Source: CAMAVH01 sp036500145 (GTDB taxonomy: Bacteria; Pseudomonadota; Alphaproteobacteria; SMXQ01). Taken from it: a stretch of 64,000 nucleotides of DNA. The notes under the pieces were generated by a model. That model did no database searches. It was not told the origin of the DNA and saw nothing but the letters and a program-made list of their open reading frames with translations. Where the stretch lies: contig DASYCO010000041.1 of NCBI GenBank assembly GCA_036500145.1, forward strand, positions 6,113 through 70,112, written 5' to 3'. A program made the translations under genes and the position numbers. Each line of letters begins with the position of its first letter. The stretch's first letter is position 1. Positions 35,554-45,984 of this stretch are shown piece after piece.

Positions 35554-36329
35554 CGCGACAGGTCGCAGTCGAACAACACGTCGGCGCCCAGCCGGTAGAC
35601 CTGAGCAGGAGGCCGCAAGGCCGCATCGAGCTTGTCGATCGGCGGCAGGGACAGGCCGAAGGGCCCAGCCCCGATGATGAGGGGCGCAACCGCCAGGTGC
35701 AGCCGGTCGAGACAGCCGGCGGCCAGGAAGGCGGAAAGGGTGGAGGTGCCGCCCTCCACCAGAATCCGGCGGAACCCGAGGTCGTTGAGGGCGGCGATGA
35801 TCGCTGTCGGCGGCAGGTTGCCGTCGGTTCCAGGGCGAATCGGAACGATGTCGATGTCGGCATCGAAGCGCGTTTCGCATCCCGCCATTGTCACGATGCA
35901 ACGACGCACGCCATCCCGCGTTAACAGCTTAGCGTCCGGCAGAAGACGTAGTTTCGGATCGATAACCACGCGCGCCGGATGGTCTCCCTCGACATGGCGA
36001 ACGGTGAGCTGCGGATCGTCGGCGACTGCGGTGCCGACGCCGACGACGACGGCATCGGCCAAGGCGCGCAGGCGATGCAGATGAACGATGGCCTCACGGC
36101 CGTTGATGTAGTGGGAATGCCCGCTGGCCGTGGCGATGCGGCCGTCGAGCGACTGGCCGAGCTGGCCGACGACGAAGCGAGGCCGGCAGAGGGGCGCAAA
36201 GAGCGTCCGCCAGGGTTCGGCCATGCCGGCGGGCAGATCGCCGCCACCGGCTTGGACGACCGAAAGGATCGCCGACCAGACGTCGTCCGGCATTTCTGAA
36301 ACGGTAGAGTCGGAATCGGACAGGGACAT
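35550..36329 (-). CDS. Stand-alone RibD-type reductase
   Basis: 259 residues. After a ~45-residue leader the chain matches the RibD C-terminal (dihydrofolate-reductase-like) domain: GQSLDGRIATASGHSHYING, ADAVVVGVGTAVADDPQLTVR, ILVEGGTSTLSAFLAAGCLD and APLIIG. The zinc deaminase half of normal RibD is absent. RibD reductases act on ribosylamino-pyrimidines with NADPH. The gene is divergent from a RibA-like cyclohydrolase across a 100-base gap and tail-to-tail with the methyltransferase, so it clearly belongs with this cluster. Confidence 0.87.
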   Translation of the reverse strand: MSLSDSDSTVSEMPDDVWSAILSVVQAGGGDLPAGMAEPWRTLFAPLCRPRFVVGQLGQSLDGRIATASGHSHYINGREAIVHLHRLRALADAVVVGVGTAVADDPQLTVRHVEGDHPARVVIDPKLRLLPDAKLLTRDGVRRCIVTMAGCETRFDADIDIVPIRPGTDGNLPPTAIIAALNDLGFRRILVEGGTSTLSAFLAAGCLDRLHLAVAPLIIGAGPFGLSLPPIDKLDAALRPPAQVYRLGADVLFDCDLSR

Positions 36330-36429
36330 GACTTTGACGCAAAAGGATCAAGGCTTTGTGATGAACGCCCGATCCGGGCGGATGGCGCGTTCCGGCCTTT
36401 GAATGATAACCTGAAACGGTTTGATAAAT

Positions 36430-37635
36430 ATGGATAACACCGTCGGCCCGTCCACGACAGACGCTCTCCCAACGACAGTCCGCTCCAACGGCGCCGCCCC
36501 AAGGCGGCAGGAAGGCCCCCGCGTGCTTAACAACGGCTTCGGCGATCCCGCCATCCTCGCAGCCCATCGCGCCCTCAGCGACTTCAGGGCCGGCGCGCCC
36601 ATCATCGTCCGTGATGGCGATGTGGCCGAGATTCTCATCTCCCTCGACGGCTTCGACGACGCCCGCCTGGCGCGCCTGCGCGCGGCCTGGCAGCCGCTCG
36701 GCCTGGCGGTGACGTCCCATCGCGCCGCCGCCCTTGGCGACCGCAGCGGCGGCATCGTCGTGCCGCTCGCGAACGACATGGACATCGCGCGCATCGTCGA
36801 CATCGCGAGCGCGCCCGCCGTGAAGCTGTGCGCGCCGGGCGATGCGGCCAACTCTTGCGTCCTCGCCGCGCTCGAACTGGCCAAGATCGCGCAATTGCTG
36901 CCGGCCGCCCTCGTGCTGCCGGTCACGCCCGAGACCATGGCTGCCTTCGGCACCCAGGCCAGCGACGTGCGCGTCGCCGACGTGATGCGCCTGCGCGCTG
37001 CCGCGACGCATTCCACGCGCCTGGTGTCGCGCGCCCGCGTGCCGCTGCACGAGAACCTCGCCACCGAATTCGTCGTCTTCCGCGACATGCTCGGCCGCAA
37101 CATGACGGCGGTCGTCGTCGGCGCGCCCGACCTGACCCAGGCCGTGCCGGTGCGCCTGCATTCCTGCTGCCTGACCGGCGACGTCTTCTCGTCGCGGCGC
37201 TGCGACTGCGGCGACCAGCTGCAGATGTCGCTCGACATCCTGTCGGAGAAGGGCGGCGGCGTGCTGCTCTACCTCGACCAGGAAGGCTGCGGCATCGGGC
37301 TCGCCAACAAGATGCGCGCCTACGGCCTGCAGGACCGCGGCCTCGACACCATCGACGCCAACACGACGCTGGGCTTCGCCACCGACGAGCGGCGCTACGA
37401 CGCGGCCGCGCGAATGCTCGAACTGCTCGGGATCACCCGCGTCTCGCTGCTGACCAACAATCCGGCCAAGCTCAGCGGGCTCGCCGAGCACGGCATCGAG
37501 ATCGCCGGGCGCATCCCGCTGCTGGCGCCGGTCAACAGCAGCAACAAGCGCTACCTCGACGCCAAGGCGCGGCGCGCCGGCCATCTTTTGGAAGGCTTGA
37601 ACGAACCCGCCCCCCCGGTGCATTCTCGCGCCTAG
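36430..37635 (+). CDS. ribA: GTP cyclohydrolase II (RibA) family protein with N-terminal extension
   Basis: About 401 residues: ~180 residues of a degenerate N-terminal domain (from IVRDGDVAEILISLDG), then the GTP cyclohydrolase II domain. Zinc ligands are in HSCCLTGDVFSSRRCDCGDQ (about residues 243-262). The Tyr of MRAYGLQD and the Asp/Arg pair of LGFATDERRYD match E. coli Y105, D126 and R128. The usual RQEGR substrate loop reads DQEGCGIGL, a change worth testing. The enzyme opens GTP to a formamido- or diamino-pyrimidine. ATG at 36430 lacks a ribosome-binding site; GTG at 36523 has AGGAAGG 7 bases ahead and may be the true start. Confidence 0.88.
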   Translation: MDNTVGPSTTDALPTTVRSNGAAPRRQEGPRVLNNGFGDPAILAAHRALSDFRAGAPIIVRDGDVAEILISLDGFDDARLARLRAAWQPLGLAVTSHRAAALGDRSGGIVVPLANDMDIARIVDIASAPAVKLCAPGDAANSCVLAALELAKIAQLLPAALVLPVTPETMAAFGTQASDVRVADVMRLRAAATHSTRLVSRARVPLHENLATEFVVFRDMLGRNMTAVVVGAPDLTQAVPVRLHSCCLTGDVFSSRRCDCGDQLQMSLDILSEKGGGVLLYLDQEGCGIGLANKMRAYGLQDRGLDTIDANTTLGFATDERRYDAAARMLELLGITRVSLLTNNPAKLSGLAEHGIEIAGRIPLLAPVNSSNKRYLDAKARRAGHLLEGLNEPAPPVHSRA

Positions 37636-37699
37636 TCGCCACAAGGCGGCATTCGACGGCCTTCAGGCAGAAGGACCGTCCAGAGGGGGAGACGAGGGG

Positions 37700-38254
37700 A
37701 TGTCCAGCATCAACGGGCCACAGGCGCCCGGCGCGCCTTATTCGCACGGCGCGATCGGCTTTCACTGGCTGACGGCCGCGATCGTTCTTACGATCATTCC
37801 GGTCGGCCTCGTCATGGCCAACATCGGCTCCGGCCCGACGCAGAACTTCCTCTACACCCTGCACGAATCGCTCGGCATCGTCGTCTGGCCCGTGGTCGCG
37901 GCCCGGCTGCTCTACCGATTGAAGAACCCGCCGCCGCCCATGCAGGAAGACATCCCGGCGCTGATGAAGCTTGCCGCCGAGACGGTTCATTGGTGCCTCT
38001 ATGCCGGCCTGCTGGCGAACCCGATCCTCGGCTGGCTCGGCATCTCGACCTTCGGCGCCAAGGTGAGCTTCTTCTGGCTGTTCGAACTGCCGAGCATCGC
38101 CGCCAAGGACGAGCATCTGTCGGAACTGGTGCTGAAGGGCCATGCGCTGATCGGCATCCTGATCGCGCTGGCGCTCTGCGCCCACATCGGCGGCGCGCTG
38201 TTCCACCACTTCATCCGCAAGGACCGCACCCTGCTGCGGATGCTCGGCCGCTAG
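37700..38254 (+). CDS. Cytochrome b561 family protein
   Basis: 184 residues with four transmembrane helices. Heme-ligand candidates are His in IGFHWLTA, LHESLGI, ETVHWCLYA and LKGHALIG, the spacing typical of bacterial di-heme b561 proteins. It would pass electrons across the inner membrane. A GAGGGG-rich ribosome-binding site lies just ahead of the ATG. Its stop shares CTAG with the stop of the creatininase-family gene. A role with the neighbouring biosynthetic genes is possible but unproven. Confidence 0.9.
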   Translation: MSSINGPQAPGAPYSHGAIGFHWLTAAIVLTIIPVGLVMANIGSGPTQNFLYTLHESLGIVVWPVVAARLLYRLKNPPPPMQEDIPALMKLAAETVHWCLYAGLLANPILGWLGISTFGAKVSFFWLFELPSIAAKDEHLSELVLKGHALIGILIALALCAHIGGALFHHFIRKDRTLLRMLGR

Positions 38255-39117
38255 GCGCGGTCGAGCGGCCCGTCCGCGAGGTTCGCGAGCGGATAGGCGG
38301 AGATTTCCGCGAGCAGGGCGGCGAGCTTAGCCGCCATGTGGCCGAGAATCGCCTGGCCGGCCTCGGCCGTGGCGAGGCGGGCGTCGCCGCAGGCGCCCTG
38401 CGCGTTGAGATCCTGCGTCATCCAGCCGACCTGCACGGTCTCGCTTTCCAGGCGCAGCAGCTTGTGGGCCGTCTCGACCTTCGCCGCGGCCGACGGGAAG
38501 CCGGCGATCTTGTCGCGCCGGACCGCATCGGGGCGCAGATGCATCATCAGCGACGTCTCGACGGCGCCGCCATGGATGCCGTGGCGCAGTTCGTCGTCCG
38601 GAAACAGTCCGTCGGGCAGGCCGAGGCCGAAGGTCGCGGCGGTGACGACCATCATCCGCTGCGCGGCGCGCAGCTCGCGTGCGACGATGCCCGTCACCTG
38701 CGGCTGGCCGCCGTGCGAATTGAGGATGAGCAGCTTGCGCAGGCCGGCGCGCCGCACCGAAACGCCGATCTCGACCCAGGCGCGCTGCAGCGTCTCCGGA
38801 TCGTGCGACAGGGTGCCGGGGAAGGCCGTGTGCTCCAGGCTGTAGCCGACCAACTGCGGCGGCAGCAGCAGGACGGGCAGGTCCGCCGGAATCCTGTCGA
38901 GCGCGCTGGCGAGGACGCCGGCGTTGATGTCCGCGTCGACCGAAAGAGGCAGATGCGGCCCATGCTGCTCGATGGCGGCGACCGGCAGCACGGCGACCGT
39001 GCGTTCGGGATCGAGCGCCTGGATTTCGGGCCAGGTCAGGTCTTGCCAAAGGCGGAACGGAGCGGTCATGTGGCCGTTAGATGGTCGGGCCCCTCGACGC
39101 ATGGGGCAGGGCCGCAT
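38251..39117 (-). CDS. Creatininase-family metal-dependent amidohydrolase
   Basis: 288 residues from the first ATG, which has GGAGGA 6 bases upstream; homology begins at about residue 17 (MTAPFRLW). Metal-ligand motifs are clear: VAAIEQHGPHLPLSVDAD (Glu, His, Asp), ILNSHGGQPQV and IHGGAVETSLMMHL. The family includes creatinine amidohydrolase, MftE and archaeal ArfB, which deformylates the pyrimidine made from GTP in riboflavin/F420 synthesis. Next to a RibA-like enzyme and a RibD-type reductase, an ArfB-like deformylase role is attractive. That is inference from context. Confidence 0.88.
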   Translation of the reverse strand: MRPCPMRRGARPSNGHMTAPFRLWQDLTWPEIQALDPERTVAVLPVAAIEQHGPHLPLSVDADINAGVLASALDRIPADLPVLLLPPQLVGYSLEHTAFPGTLSHDPETLQRAWVEIGVSVRRAGLRKLLILNSHGGQPQVTGIVARELRAAQRMMVVTAATFGLGLPDGLFPDDELRHGIHGGAVETSLMMHLRPDAVRRDKIAGFPSAAAKVETAHKLLRLESETVQVGWMTQDLNAQGACGDARLATAEAGQAILGHMAAKLAALLAEISAYPLANLADGPLDRA

Positions 39118-39185
39118 TCTAGGTCCTCCGCCGGCAAAATCATCGTCTATTCGCCATAAGCCCCGGATCGCGCTATAGAATCCCC

Positions 39186-40961
39186 ATGAAGTTCATCCTG
39201 ATCTACGGCCGCGTGCTCGGCCTGCTGAAGCCCGAGAAGAACCTGGCCATCATCCTGGCCCTGGCCGACGTGGCGCTCGCCAGCCTGCAGTTCCTCGAGC
39301 CGGTCCTGTTCGGCCGCGTCGTCGACACCCTGTCCAACGCCACCGGCAAGCCGCCCGACGAGATCTGGAGCGCCAGCTACCACCTGCTGGCGATCTGGGG
39401 CGTCGTCGGCGTCGGCGGCATCGTCGCCAACATCTTCGTGGCGCTGCATTCCGACCGCATGGCCCATCGCCGCCGCCTCGCGTCGCTGGCGACCTATTTC
39501 GAGCATGTGCTATCGCTGCCGCTGTCGTTCCACGCTTCCACCCATTCCGGCCGCTTGCTCAAGATCATGCTGGAAGGGGCCGACAACCTGTTCGGCATCT
39601 GGCTGTCCTTCTTCCGCGAGCATCTCTCGACCTTCGTGATCGTGATCGTGCTGCTGCCGATGACCCTGCTGATGAACTGGCGCCTATCGCTGATGCTCAT
39701 CCTGCTGATGGTCGTGTTCTCCGTCCTCTCCGTGCTCGTCATCACGCGCACCGAGAAGGCGCAGTCTTCCGTGCAGGAGTTCCATTCCGAGCTGGCCGAG
39801 CGGGCGGGCGACGCGCTGGGCAACATCAACCTGATCCAGAGCTTCGTGCGCCTCGCCATCGAGGTGCAGCAGCTCGGCGACCTGACGAACCGCGTGCTGC
39901 GCGCGCAGTTCCCGGTGCTCAACTGGTGGGCCGTCGTCACCGTGCTGACGCGCGCCTCCTCGACGCTGACCGTCATCTCCATCTTCCTGCTCGGCACCTG
40001 GCTGTTCCTGCAGGGCCTGACCACGGTCGGCGAGATCGTCAGCTTCATGGGCTTCGCCACCTTGCTGATCGGCCGCCTCGAGCAGGCCATGGGATTCGCC
40101 GGCAAGCTGTTCTTCCAGATGCACGCCATCGAGGCGTTCTTCTCGGTGCTCGACGCGCGCTCCTCCGTGATGGAGAAGCCGAACGCCATCGAGCTCGGCC
40201 ATGTGCGCGGCGACGTCTCCTTCGAGGACGTCACCCTGTCCTACGACGGCGTGCGCCCGGCGCTGTCCGACCTGACCTTCCAAAGCAAGGCCGGCCAGAT
40301 GGTCGCCATCGTCGGGCCGACGGGCGCCGGCAAGAGCTCCGCCATGGGTCTGCTGCATCGCCTGTGGGACCCGCAGAACGGCCGCATCACCATCGACGGC
40401 GTCGACATCCGCGACGTCACGCTGACCTCCCTGCGCCGCCACATCGGCGTCGTCTTCCAGGAAAGCACGCTGTTCTACCGGCCGATCTCCGAGAATCTGC
40501 GCGTCGGCAAGCCGGATGCAACGGAAGCCGAGCTGATCGCCGCCGCCAAGCTCGCCCAGGCCCATGAATTCATCATGGCGCAGCCGAACGGCTACGAAAC
40601 CCTCGTCGGCGAACGCGGCCGCACCCTGTCGGGCGGCGAGCGCCAGCGCATCGCCATCGCGCGCGCGCTGCTGAAGGACCCGCCGGTCCTCATCCTCGAC
40701 GAGGCGACGAGCGCGCTCGACACCGTGACGGAAGCCAAGGTGCAGGCGGCGCTCGACGCGCTGATGGAAGGGCGGACGACCTTCGTCATCGCCCATCGGC
40801 TCTCGACCATCCGCAAGGCGGACCTGGTGCTGGTGATGGAGGGCGGCCGCATCGTCGAGCGCGGCGGCTACGACGAGCTGATGCGGCGCGACGGCGCCTT
40901 CGCCGCCCTGGTGCGCGGCCAGTCGCTGGCGAGCGAGCGGCCCGGCGTGCCGGCCTCCTAG
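39186..40961 (+). CDS. ndvA: NdvA-like beta-glucan ABC exporter (fused permease and ATPase)
   Basis: 591 residues. Six transmembrane helices (residues ~15-310) carry features like S. meliloti NdvA: SDRMAHRRRLASL, EGADNLFGIWLSFFREHLSTF, and QFPVLNWWAVVTVL followed by SFMGFATLLIGRLEQ. The ATPase domain has GPTGAGKS (about 376), LSGGERQRIAIARALL (about 481) and LILDEATSALD (about 502). NdvA/ChvA proteins export cyclic beta-1,2-glucan to the periplasm. With opgH/opgC 7 kb away, glucan export is likely. It is divergent from the creatininase-family gene by 68 bases, so export of that cluster's product cannot be excluded. Confidence 0.85.
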   Translation: MKFILIYGRVLGLLKPEKNLAIILALADVALASLQFLEPVLFGRVVDTLSNATGKPPDEIWSASYHLLAIWGVVGVGGIVANIFVALHSDRMAHRRRLASLATYFEHVLSLPLSFHASTHSGRLLKIMLEGADNLFGIWLSFFREHLSTFVIVIVLLPMTLLMNWRLSLMLILLMVVFSVLSVLVITRTEKAQSSVQEFHSELAERAGDALGNINLIQSFVRLAIEVQQLGDLTNRVLRAQFPVLNWWAVVTVLTRASSTLTVISIFLLGTWLFLQGLTTVGEIVSFMGFATLLIGRLEQAMGFAGKLFFQMHAIEAFFSVLDARSSVMEKPNAIELGHVRGDVSFEDVTLSYDGVRPALSDLTFQSKAGQMVAIVGPTGAGKSSAMGLLHRLWDPQNGRITIDGVDIRDVTLTSLRRHIGVVFQESTLFYRPISENLRVGKPDATEAELIAAAKLAQAHEFIMAQPNGYETLVGERGRTLSGGERQRIAIARALLKDPPVLILDEATSALDTVTEAKVQAALDALMEGRTTFVIAHRLSTIRKADLVLVMEGGRIVERGGYDELMRRDGAFAALVRGQSLASERPGVPAS

Positions 40962-40985
40962 AAAGCTGCGCCTAGAAGGACGCTA

Positions 40986-41561
40986 CTAGAAAGCCGACCC
41001 TGGCTGCTTGAGGAATTCGATTTCCTCGGGCCTCGACGAGCGGCCCAGGATTTCGTTGCGATGGGGAAAGCGCCCGAAGCGCGCGACGATGTCGTGGTGG
41101 CGGCGCGCGTAGTCGACCACCTTGTCCGTGTCCTTCGAGGGCGGCAGGCTGCCGAACAGGGCGAGGCTGCGTTCCTGGTCCGCCAGGCTCTCGCTATGCT
41201 CGAACGGCAGGTAGACGAACCAGCGCCAGACCGGCGGCAACAGCTTGTCAAAGCCGCGCGGCACGGTGATGCCGGCGATCTCGCGGGCTCGCGCGTCCGT
41301 CGCGAAAGACTGCGCCGTGCCGCGATAGAGGTTGCGCGGCAGCTGGTCGAGCAGCAGCAGAAGCGCGACCGTGCCCTCCGGCGTGCCGACCCAGGAATCG
41401 TAGTCGCCGTTCGCGGCGCGGCGCTGGTCGGCCAGGAAGCTGTCGCGCAGCAGAACGTCGAAGGCCGGATCGGACTTGAACCAGACGCCGCGCGGGCTTT
41501 CGCGCTCCGCCGAGCCCGATGGGCCGAACCAGAAGTCGAGCAGGGCGTCCGGCGCGCTCAC
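40986..41561 (-). CDS. DUF924 family protein
   Basis: 191 residues matching DUF924: an N-terminal LLDFWFGP, FDVLLRDSFLADQ, the LLLLDQLPRNLYRGTAQSFATD core, FVYLPFEHSESLADQERSL, and RFGRFPHRNEILGR near the C-terminus. The family has an all-helical fold distantly like tetratricopeptide proteins and no assigned reaction. Its start overlaps the stop of the upstream EI24-like gene by four bases (ATGA), so the two are co-translated. Confidence 0.93.
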   Translation of the reverse strand: MSAPDALLDFWFGPSGSAERESPRGVWFKSDPAFDVLLRDSFLADQRRAANGDYDSWVGTPEGTVALLLLLDQLPRNLYRGTAQSFATDARAREIAGITVPRGFDKLLPPVWRWFVYLPFEHSESLADQERSLALFGSLPPSKDTDKVVDYARRHHDIVARFGRFPHRNEILGRSSRPEEIEFLKQPGSAF

Positions 41562-42274
41562 CGCAACCGCTCCGGCGCCAGGACCGTGCCGCCGGAGCGG
41601 CCCTCTTCGCGCTGGCGCAGCGATTCGAAGACATGGACCATGAAGGCGGCGACGACGGCCGGCATGAACAGGCCGACGAGGGGGATGCTGAACAGGCCGG
41701 CGGCGATGAATCCAGCGAGGAACAGGCCGCCGGAATGGCGTTTTCGCATCTCCTTGGCCTGTTCGGCCGGCATGTGGCGCAGCGCCACCAGCTCAAAATA
41801 TTCGCGGCCGTAGAGATAGCCGTTCAGCGAATAGAAGACGATCAGGTTGATGACCGGGATGAAGTAGAACGGCAGCAGCAGCAGGTTCAGCACGACGGTG
41901 ACGAGCGCCAGCCGGACCGAGGCCCAGACCGAGACGACGAGGGCCGGCGCGCTGGTCGAGGCGTAGGGGTAGTGGCGCAGCTCCACCGCTTCGGCCGCGT
42001 CGTCGAGCAGCATGCACTGGGCGGCGAACATGGCGCCGGGGAAGAACAGCACGGCGAAGGCCGCTGCCGCCAGCCCGCCGAGCCCCGCCAGAATGGCGTC
42101 GATCCAGCCGATGCCGACGAGGGTGAGGCTCGACAGGCCCCACCAGGACAGGCCGAGCAAAACCGCGAAGAGGACCAGCGCGAGGCCGAGGCCGCGCCAC
42201 ATGACGCGCCGCAGCGCCGGGTCGTCGAGCTGGCCGAAGGCCTTGAAGAGGGCGGCTATGAGGATGGGAAGCAC
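41558..42274 (-). CDS. EI24/CysZ-like membrane protein
   Basis: 238 residues from a GTG start (VLPILIAALFKAFGQL); the longer open frame upstream has no plausible start. About six hydrophobic segments are present, with LLLLPFYFIPVINLIVFYSLNGYLYGREYFELVALRH matching the conserved core of EI24-domain (CysZ-like) proteins, in which the NGYLxGREYFE stretch is typical. CysZ transports sulfate in enterics, but many alphaproteobacterial members have no proven role. Co-translated with the DUF924 gene. Confidence 0.85.
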   Translation of the reverse strand: MLPILIAALFKAFGQLDDPALRRVMWRGLGLALVLFAVLLGLSWWGLSSLTLVGIGWIDAILAGLGGLAAAAFAVLFFPGAMFAAQCMLLDDAAEAVELRHYPYASTSAPALVVSVWASVRLALVTVVLNLLLLPFYFIPVINLIVFYSLNGYLYGREYFELVALRHMPAEQAKEMRKRHSGGLFLAGFIAAGLFSIPLVGLFMPAVVAAFMVHVFESLRQREEGRSGGTVLAPERLR

Positions 42275-42453
42275 GGGCGAACCTGACTCGATGATGAACG
42301 GGCGGGCGACATCATCGGGACCGGCCGGCAAGGCGTCAACCTTGCAGCGGCGTGCCAGTTCCGCATTCGCAGACGGCCCTGGCGCAAAACCCCGAGTTGC
42401 GCTGAAATGCAACCTCCTGGAGCGATGCCAGTCATTCTGGAGGGAGAACCCGC

Positions 42454-44793
<2,340 letters not shown>

Positions 44794-44796
44794 CGC

Positions 44797-45984
44797 CTAC
44801 GGACGAAAGAACCCGCCAAGAAGGGCCTTAAGCCAGAGATAGGCGATCTTCTCGTTGTACAAGCCGGCGAACCCGAAGTGGCCGTATCGCGGCACGACGG
44901 TCGTCAAGGAACGCAGAGCGCGCGTCGCGAACTTCTCGCTGGCGAAGATTTGGCGATTGGTCTGCGCTGTGCGGCCAGCGCTCCAAAGCCGGGAATCCTT
45001 CTCGCCCAGCATGAGGTAAACGCCGGTACGCGCCAGCCAGTCCGGATCGGGATCGCGCAGATGGCCGGTGTATGCCTCCACTGGCAGTCCGGTCCGGCGC
45101 GCATATTCCGGCAAAGCTTCGACAATCGCCTGATGCTGGTTGTCGCACAGGCTCGTCTTGAATTGCGATTTCCGCCGGTCCGCCCAGGCCGTGTATTCCG
45201 CGGCGCCGCCCCACGGGCAGAGGCTGCGCTCGTCTTCGTATCCCGCCTTTCGGAAAGACTCAACGCTGCGCCGCGCGATGGAATCGATCGGAAAGCTCGC
45301 CTCGGGCGCCGGGCTGAACCAGCGGGCCCATTCCCGCGACCAGCCATTCGGCTCGCCGCTGCCCCAGCCGACGAGGCCGACGATCTTATTCTTCTTCAGC
45401 TTCTTGTGCAGCGCGAGCGCCATGGGCCCGCCCGTGGAATGCCCGAAGGCGATCAGCGGCATGTCCGAGAAGCAATGATCCGCCAGCAACGCCGCACCCG
45501 TCACATGCACGTCAAAGGTGCAGAGCATGTTCCGATGCAATATCTCATCGCGCGGCAGCTCCCTGTCGAGCAGATAGACGGGCATTCGTTCGGCAGGGCT
45601 CGTCGTCCAGACGCCGCCGGCAGGATAATGACCGACGAAACTGACCGCGAGGGCGGGAAAGCCCTGGCTGGCGAGGACGCGGGCCAATCCCGGCCGACCG
45701 TCGGGCGTTTCGCAGAGCTCCGCTTCGCTGCCGGCCCCGCCGTGCAAAAGCACGAACCCGTGTTCCGACAGCGGTGCGCCGGCAGGCCGGTGAAGCGTGC
45801 CGTGCGCGTCCCAGTCGACGCCGTTCGCCATAAACCGAAGGGTCACCTCTTCGGTCACGACGCCCTGATCGCGATGGGGCGGCGCAATCGCCAGCCAGTC
45901 GTCCCAGGTCGGGTAATGGAACGCAGCCCCACCGGAGGTGCGTTCCATCGTGCCTGCCGGCATGAAGGTTTCGGACACGCTCAA
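44797..45984 (-). CDS. Alpha/beta hydrolase (paralogue B of the Bug-receptor locus)
   Basis: 395 residues. GFVLLHGGAGSEAEL forms the oxyanion region, GHSTGGPMALAL holds the nucleophile Ser (about residues 195-205), EKDSRLW may supply the acid, and VVPRYGHFGFAGLYNEK holds the catalytic His. It is clearly paralogous to the hydrolase at 47035, roughly 40-50% identical by eye in the core. The TTG start overlaps the Bug-protein stop (TTGA). The substrate is unknown; an ester or amide of a carboxylic acid would fit the adjacent receptor. Confidence 0.82.
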   Translation of the reverse strand: MSVSETFMPAGTMERTSGGAAFHYPTWDDWLAIAPPHRDQGVVTEEVTLRFMANGVDWDAHGTLHRPAGAPLSEHGFVLLHGGAGSEAELCETPDGRPGLARVLASQGFPALAVSFVGHYPAGGVWTTSPAERMPVYLLDRELPRDEILHRNMLCTFDVHVTGAALLADHCFSDMPLIAFGHSTGGPMALALHKKLKKNKIVGLVGWGSGEPNGWSREWARWFSPAPEASFPIDSIARRSVESFRKAGYEDERSLCPWGGAAEYTAWADRRKSQFKTSLCDNQHQAIVEALPEYARRTGLPVEAYTGHLRDPDPDWLARTGVYLMLGEKDSRLWSAGRTAQTNRQIFASEKFATRALRSLTTVVPRYGHFGFAGLYNEKIAYLWLKALLGGFFRP

